From contig NZ_JBASBH010000037.1 of assembly GCF_049651025.1 (NCBI RefSeq), forward strand, positions 8,040 to 72,039: a DNA stretch of 64,000 bases, written 5' to 3'. A model generated the notes under the pieces. The model searched no databases and was not told where the DNA came from. It was given only the letters and a program-made list of their open reading frames with translations. This DNA is from Parvibaculum sp049651025. GTDB lineage: Bacteria; Pseudomonadota; Alphaproteobacteria; Parvibaculales; Parvibaculaceae. The first letter of the stretch is position 1, and every line of letters begins with the position of its first letter. The position numbers were made by a program, and so were the translations under genes. Shown piece by piece: positions 60,959 through 64,000 of the stretch.

Positions 60959-60990
60959 GCGGGAGCCTGCCGCCAAGGGCAAGCTCCCGC
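60959..60990. terminator. Hairpin between ccoS and the NMO-like gene
   Basis: GCGGGAGC at 60959-60966 pairs with GCTCCCGC at 60983-60990, with GCC/GGC pairing in the 16-base loop. It starts one base after the ccoS stop and ends 15 bases before the end of the convergent gene, so it may end both transcripts. Confidence 0.6.
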
Positions 60991-61005
60991 AGATAGCAGT
61001 GAGGA

Positions 61006-61983
61006 TCAGGCTGCAAGGAAGCCTTCGAGGCGCTTGCGGATGATCGCTTCCGCTTCGCTCATGATCCGGTCGATCAGTTCCTTGCAGGTCGGGATGTCGT
61101 GGATGAGGCCCGCGACCATGCCGCAGCTCCAAGCGCCCGCTTCCATGTCGCCATCCTGCATGACGCGCGGATAGACGCCGCCGACGAGTTCGCGAATATC
61201 CTCGATGCCGAGGCTTGCGCCCTTTTCGCGCTCGATCTCGACAATCTTCTCGACCGCCGTATTGGTGAGCACGCGTTCGGTGTTGCGCAGCGGACGCATG
61301 ATGAGGCGCGTGTCGAGTTCGCTGGCGGCAAGCAGGGCCTTCTTCACGTTCTCATGCACGGGCGCTTCCTTTGTCGCGATGAAGCGTGTGCCCATGTTCA
61401 TGCCTTCGGCACCCAGCGCCAGCGCGGCGACGAGGCTGCGCGCATCCGCCATGCCGCCCGAGGCGACGAAGGGGATTTTCAGCTCTTCCGCAGCGCGCGG
61501 CAGAAGGATCATGTTGGGAATGTCATCTTCACCCGGATGGCCGCCGCATTCGAAACCGTCAACGCTCACCGCATCGCAGCCGATCTTCTCGGCTTTCAGC
61601 GAATGGCGAACCGACGTGCATTTGTGAATGACCTTGATGCCGCCGGCCTTGAGCGCGGGCATATAGGCTTCGGGGCTGCGACCGGCTGTTTCAACGGCCT
61701 TCACGCCGCCCTGAATGATCGCGTCGATATATTCGGGATAAGGCGGGTTGGCAAAGCCGGGCAGGAAGGTGAGGTTCACGCCGAACGGCTTGTCGGTCAT
61801 GTCGCGGCATCGCGCGATTTCCTTGGCAAGCGCCTCGGGCGTCGGCTGCGTGAGGCCGGTGATGATGCCAAGACCGCCCGCATTCGAGACGGCGGCCGCC
61901 ATCTCGGCAAGACCCACAAAATGCATGCCGCCCTGAATGATCGGATGCTGGATGCCGAAGAGTTCTGTAATGCGTGTTTTCAC
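61006..61983 (-). CDS. Nitronate monooxygenase-family flavoprotein
   Basis: 325-residue TIM-barrel FMN enzyme of the NMO/2-nitropropane dioxygenase family. Seen: HPIIQGGMHFVGLAEMAAAVS at the start, CDAVSVDGFECGGHPGEDD near residue 140 (with the catalytic-region His), and PFVASGGMADARSLVAALALGAEG for the phosphate. Reported members oxidise nitronates; many close relatives near acyl-CoA enzymes have unknown substrates. Start is GTG 61983, with GAGGG eight bases upstream, in place of a frame open to 62115 that would run into the OYE gene. It is the second NMO-like gene in the window. Confidence 0.88.
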   Translation of the reverse strand: MKTRITELFGIQHPIIQGGMHFVGLAEMAAAVSNAGGLGIITGLTQPTPEALAKEIARCRDMTDKPFGVNLTFLPGFANPPYPEYIDAIIQGGVKAVETAGRSPEAYMPALKAGGIKVIHKCTSVRHSLKAEKIGCDAVSVDGFECGGHPGEDDIPNMILLPRAAEELKIPFVASGGMADARSLVAALALGAEGMNMGTRFIATKEAPVHENVKKALLAASELDTRLIMRPLRNTERVLTNTAVEKIVEIEREKGASLGIEDIRELVGGVYPRVMQDGDMEAGAWSCGMVAGLIHDIPTCKELIDRIMSEAEAIIRKRLEGFLAA

Positions 61984-62050
61984 GTTGATTGCCCTCGTAT
62001 TGGAATGCGATGGATCGATGATGCGTCGGATTTGAATTGCGTGTCGCGGG

Positions 62051-63109
62051 TCAGGCTGTTCGCAGGCTCGGATAATCGACATAGCCGGCGGGCCCGGGCG
62101 AGTAGAAGGTTTCAAGCTTCCACTCGTTCAGCGGCGCGTTTTCCTTGAAGCGGCGCGGCAGATCGGGATTGGCGATGAAGGCTTTTCCGAAGGCGACGGC
62201 ATCCGCTTCGCCCGCTGCGAGAACGGCCTCGGCCGTTTCCTTCGTGAAGCCTTCGTTGGCGATATAGACGCCGCCGAAGGCCGCCTTGAGCTGCGGGCTG
62301 AGCCAGTCGTCGCCGCGATGCTCGCGCGCGCAGAGGAAAGCGAGCCGCCGCTTGCCCATCTCGCGGGCGACATAGTCGAAGGTCGCGGGGAGATTTGAAT
62401 CGCCCATCGAATGCGCATCGCCGCGCGGCGCAATATGCAGGCCGACGCGATCGGCGCCCCAGACGGAGATTGCCGCATCGACGGCTTCGAGCATCAGGCG
62501 CGCGCGGTTCTCGATGGATCCGCCATATTCGTCGGTCCGCTGGTTGGAGCCGTCCTGCAGGAACTGGTCGAGCAGATAACCATTGGCGCCGTGCAACTCC
62601 ACGCCGTCAAAGCCTGCACGCAGCGCATTCTCCGCGCCCTTGCGATAGGCCTCTACCACATCGGCGATTTCGCTGGTTTCAAGCGCGCGCGGAACGGGAT
62701 AGGGACGCTGCGGACGGAGAAGGCTGACATGGCCCTTCGCCGCGACGGCGCTTGCCGAGACGGGTGCCGCGCCATCATGGAATATGGGGTCGGAGATGCG
62801 CCCCACATGCCAAAGCTGCATGAATATGCGCCCGCCCGCCTTGTGCACGGCGTCGGTCGTGAGCTTCCAGCCTTCGGTCTGCTCGTCCGACCAGATGCCC
62901 GGCGTATCCGTATAGCCGACGCCAGCAGGCGTCACCGATGTCGCCTCGCTTAGGATGAGGCCGGCGGAAGCGCGCTGCGCATAATATTCCGCCATCAATT
63001 CATTGGGCATGCGCGCGACGCCCGAGCGCGCCCTTGTGAGCGGCGCCATGATGATCCGGTTCGGCAACTCAAGCGCGCCGATCTTCAGCGGGTCGAAGAG
63101 TGTTGGCAT
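62051..63109 (-). CDS. Old Yellow Enzyme, alkene reductase (NemA/XenA-like)
   Basis: 352-residue FMN-dependent ene-reductase. Begins LFDPLKIGALELPNRIIMAPLTR (flavin-binding strand); the catalytic-region block HGANGYLLDQFLQDGSNQRTDEYGGSIENRAR is near residue 165-195; and the phosphate-binding part follows GEADAVAFGKAFIANPDL. It reduces activated alkenes and often nitro compounds using NAD(P)H. Start ATG 63109 is used; the frame is open further upstream to 63163 but the family start is MPTLFDPL. It precedes the NMO gene by 67 bases. Confidence 0.92.
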   Translation of the reverse strand: MPTLFDPLKIGALELPNRIIMAPLTRARSGVARMPNELMAEYYAQRASAGLILSEATSVTPAGVGYTDTPGIWSDEQTEGWKLTTDAVHKAGGRIFMQLWHVGRISDPIFHDGAAPVSASAVAAKGHVSLLRPQRPYPVPRALETSEIADVVEAYRKGAENALRAGFDGVELHGANGYLLDQFLQDGSNQRTDEYGGSIENRARLMLEAVDAAISVWGADRVGLHIAPRGDAHSMGDSNLPATFDYVAREMGKRRLAFLCAREHRGDDWLSPQLKAAFGGVYIANEGFTKETAEAVLAAGEADAVAFGKAFIANPDLPRRFKENAPLNEWKLETFYSPGPAGYVDYPSLRTA

Positions 63110-63173
63110 GAGAACGTCCACAATATGCTGCGTGGCCCGAAGATTGGGCGGGAGAGAATTCAAGAAGCGATAG

Positions 63174-63191
63174 CCGTGCCTTTCGGCACGG
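63174..63191 (-). terminator. Short hairpin between crotonase and OYE genes
   Basis: CCGTGCC at 63174-63180 and GGCACGG at 63185-63191 form a 7-bp stem; on the minus strand, the direction of transcription, the loop reads GAAA. It lies 22 bases after the crotonase stop. It lacks a U-run, so it may be a processing or weak termination signal instead. Confidence 0.4.
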
Positions 63192-63212
63192 TATCACGTG
63201 GGGGCGACAGGT

Positions 63213-64000
63213 TCAGTCCGCGAATTTGGGCCGGCGCTGTTCGAGATTGGCCATGATGGCCTCTTTCTGATGCACGCCGCCGATCAGCTTGTCCTGCTCC
63301 ACGGATTCCGCAAGCAGCACGGCGGCAGGGTCTGCATCCGGCGCGGCATTCAGGATGCGTTTGGCGGCGCGGATGGCGGTCGGGCTCTTGTCGGCGATTT
63401 CGCGCGCCGTTGCGAGGGCTGCCGCATAAGGATCTTCGATGATCCGCGTGGCAAAGCCATAGGCGAGGGCTTCTTCGGCGGAGAAGATGCGGCCCGTATA
63501 GGTGAGTTCACGCACCACATCTTCGCGTGCGAGGTTGCGCATCAAAAGCGTGCCGGCCATGTCGGGCACGAGGCCCCATTTGATTTCCATGACCGAGAAA
63601 CGCGTGCCCGGTGCGACATAGCGAAAGTCCGCGCCAAGGGCGACCTGGAAACCGCCGCCGAAGGCAACGCCGTGAACCGCCGCGATGACGGGAACGGGAA
63701 TATCGCGCCACACCATCGCCGCATATTGCGCGCGGTTGGAGTCGCCATGCGTGCGCGGCGTGAGGCCGCTCGTGACGGATTTCTTGTCCGGCGAGCCTCT
63801 CTCGCCGCTCGCCATCTTGCCGAAATTGCCCATGTCGAGACCCGCGCAAAAGGCGCGGCCTTCGCCGGAAATGACGACAGCGCGCACCGACTTGTCGGCC
63901 TTGAGGCGTTCGCCCGTTTCGATGAGCGCGGCAAACATCGCATCGTCGAGCGCGTTCATCTTGTCGACCCGTACAAGGCGGACATCGGCCACGCCTTCGG
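63213..64000 (-). CDS. Enoyl-CoA hydratase/isomerase family protein (crotonase), 5' end missing
   Basis: 262 visible codons of a crotonase-fold enzyme; the N-terminus lies beyond the right edge. The visible start EGVADVRLVRVDKMNALDDAMF is inside the usual N-terminal strand, where members have V-x-L-x-R-x-x-K-x-N-A-L. The oxyanion region is RAFCAGLDM and VHGVAFGGGFQVALGADFRY. The acid/base Glu is replaced or not evident in the second half, so hydratase, isomerase or other acyl-CoA chemistry is open. It is upstream of the OYE and NMO genes on the minus strand, with a short hairpin between. Base composition is like its neighbours. Confidence 0.88.
   Translation of the reverse strand, partial: EGVADVRLVRVDKMNALDDAMFAALIETGERLKADKSVRAVVISGEGRAFCAGLDMGNFGKMASGERGSPDKKSVTSGLTPRTHGDSNRAQYAAMVWRDIPVPVIAAVHGVAFGGGFQVALGADFRYVAPGTRFSVMEIKWGLVPDMAGTLLMRNLAREDVVRELTYTGRIFSAEEALAYGFATRIIEDPYAAALATAREIADKSPTAIRAAKRILNAAPDADPAAVLLAESVEQDKLIGGVHQKEAIMANLEQRRPKFAD

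Noticed and set aside
1..64000. tRNA, rRNA, CRISPR arrays, insertion sequences, phage or integrase genes
   Set aside because: I looked for cloverleaf-like ends, regular short repeats, transposase motifs and terminal inverted repeats and saw none; composition is even across the window.

Overview
The window looks like chromosomal DNA of a GC-rich (about 60% or slightly more) alphaproteobacterium, most likely Rhizobiales/Hyphomicrobiales-like. The grounds are a fused MnhA-MnhB antiporter subunit, an NdvB-type cyclic glucan synthase, heme-PAS FixL with FixJ, a complete ccoNOQPGHIS set, and a textbook EcfG (general stress sigma) promoter. The haloalkane dehalogenase, acyl-CoA synthetase, crotonase and ene-reductase genes suggest a free-living degrader; a Parvibaculum-like host is my guess only. 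I see no tRNA, rRNA, CRISPR, IS element or prophage, and base composition looks even. Most genes sit in tight operons with ATGA-type overlaps.

Layout. 1-3666 (minus): 5' part of an Mrp/Pha monovalent cation/proton antiporter operon (AB fusion, C, D). 3667-19240 (plus): an EcfG-type promoter followed by transketolase, gnd, zwf, a Cof-type HAD phosphatase, pgl and a 2927-residue cyclic beta-1,2-glucan synthase. This joins NADPH production by the oxidative pentose phosphate route to periplasmic glucan synthesis under apparent stress control. 19285-23489: an apparent nitric oxide responsive island with a 7Fe ferredoxin, a multi-spanning NnrS/oxidase-like protein, three DUF2249 domains in two proteins, a DUF59 protein, a 2Fe-2S ferredoxin and an NsrR regulator; two 23-bp NsrR-like dyads lie in the divergent promoter. 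23679-27626: acyl-CoA synthetase, then ydbH-ynbE-ydbL (outer-membrane lipid transport).

27665-35028: a minus-strand operon cysJ-cysI, three DsrE-fold genes, and a nitronate monooxygenase-like protein with a C-terminal ferritin-like domain; a LysR gene diverges from it. 35044-43701: small DUF488/DUF1971 pair, an RND pump operon (acrA, acrB, outer membrane factor) with divergent acrR and an almost canonical AcrR operator, and a zinc alcohol dehydrogenase. 43734-49260: divergent TetR-controlled locus (sulfatase and DsbA-like isomerase one way; haloalkane dehalogenase, DUF1330, small membrane protein and TetR the other) around a perfect 17-bp palindrome.

49280-60957: oxygen-response block with a lone receiver domain, fixJ, fixL, a diiron ferritin-like protein with two E-X28-[DE]E-x-x-H motifs, and the whole cbb3 oxidase operon with its maturation genes. 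60958-64000 (minus): nitronate monooxygenase-like protein, Old Yellow Enzyme and a crotonase that runs off the window.

The best candidates for undescribed biology are the DsrE-trio/sulfite reductase operon, the NsrR/DUF2249 island, and the FixLJ-linked diiron protein.
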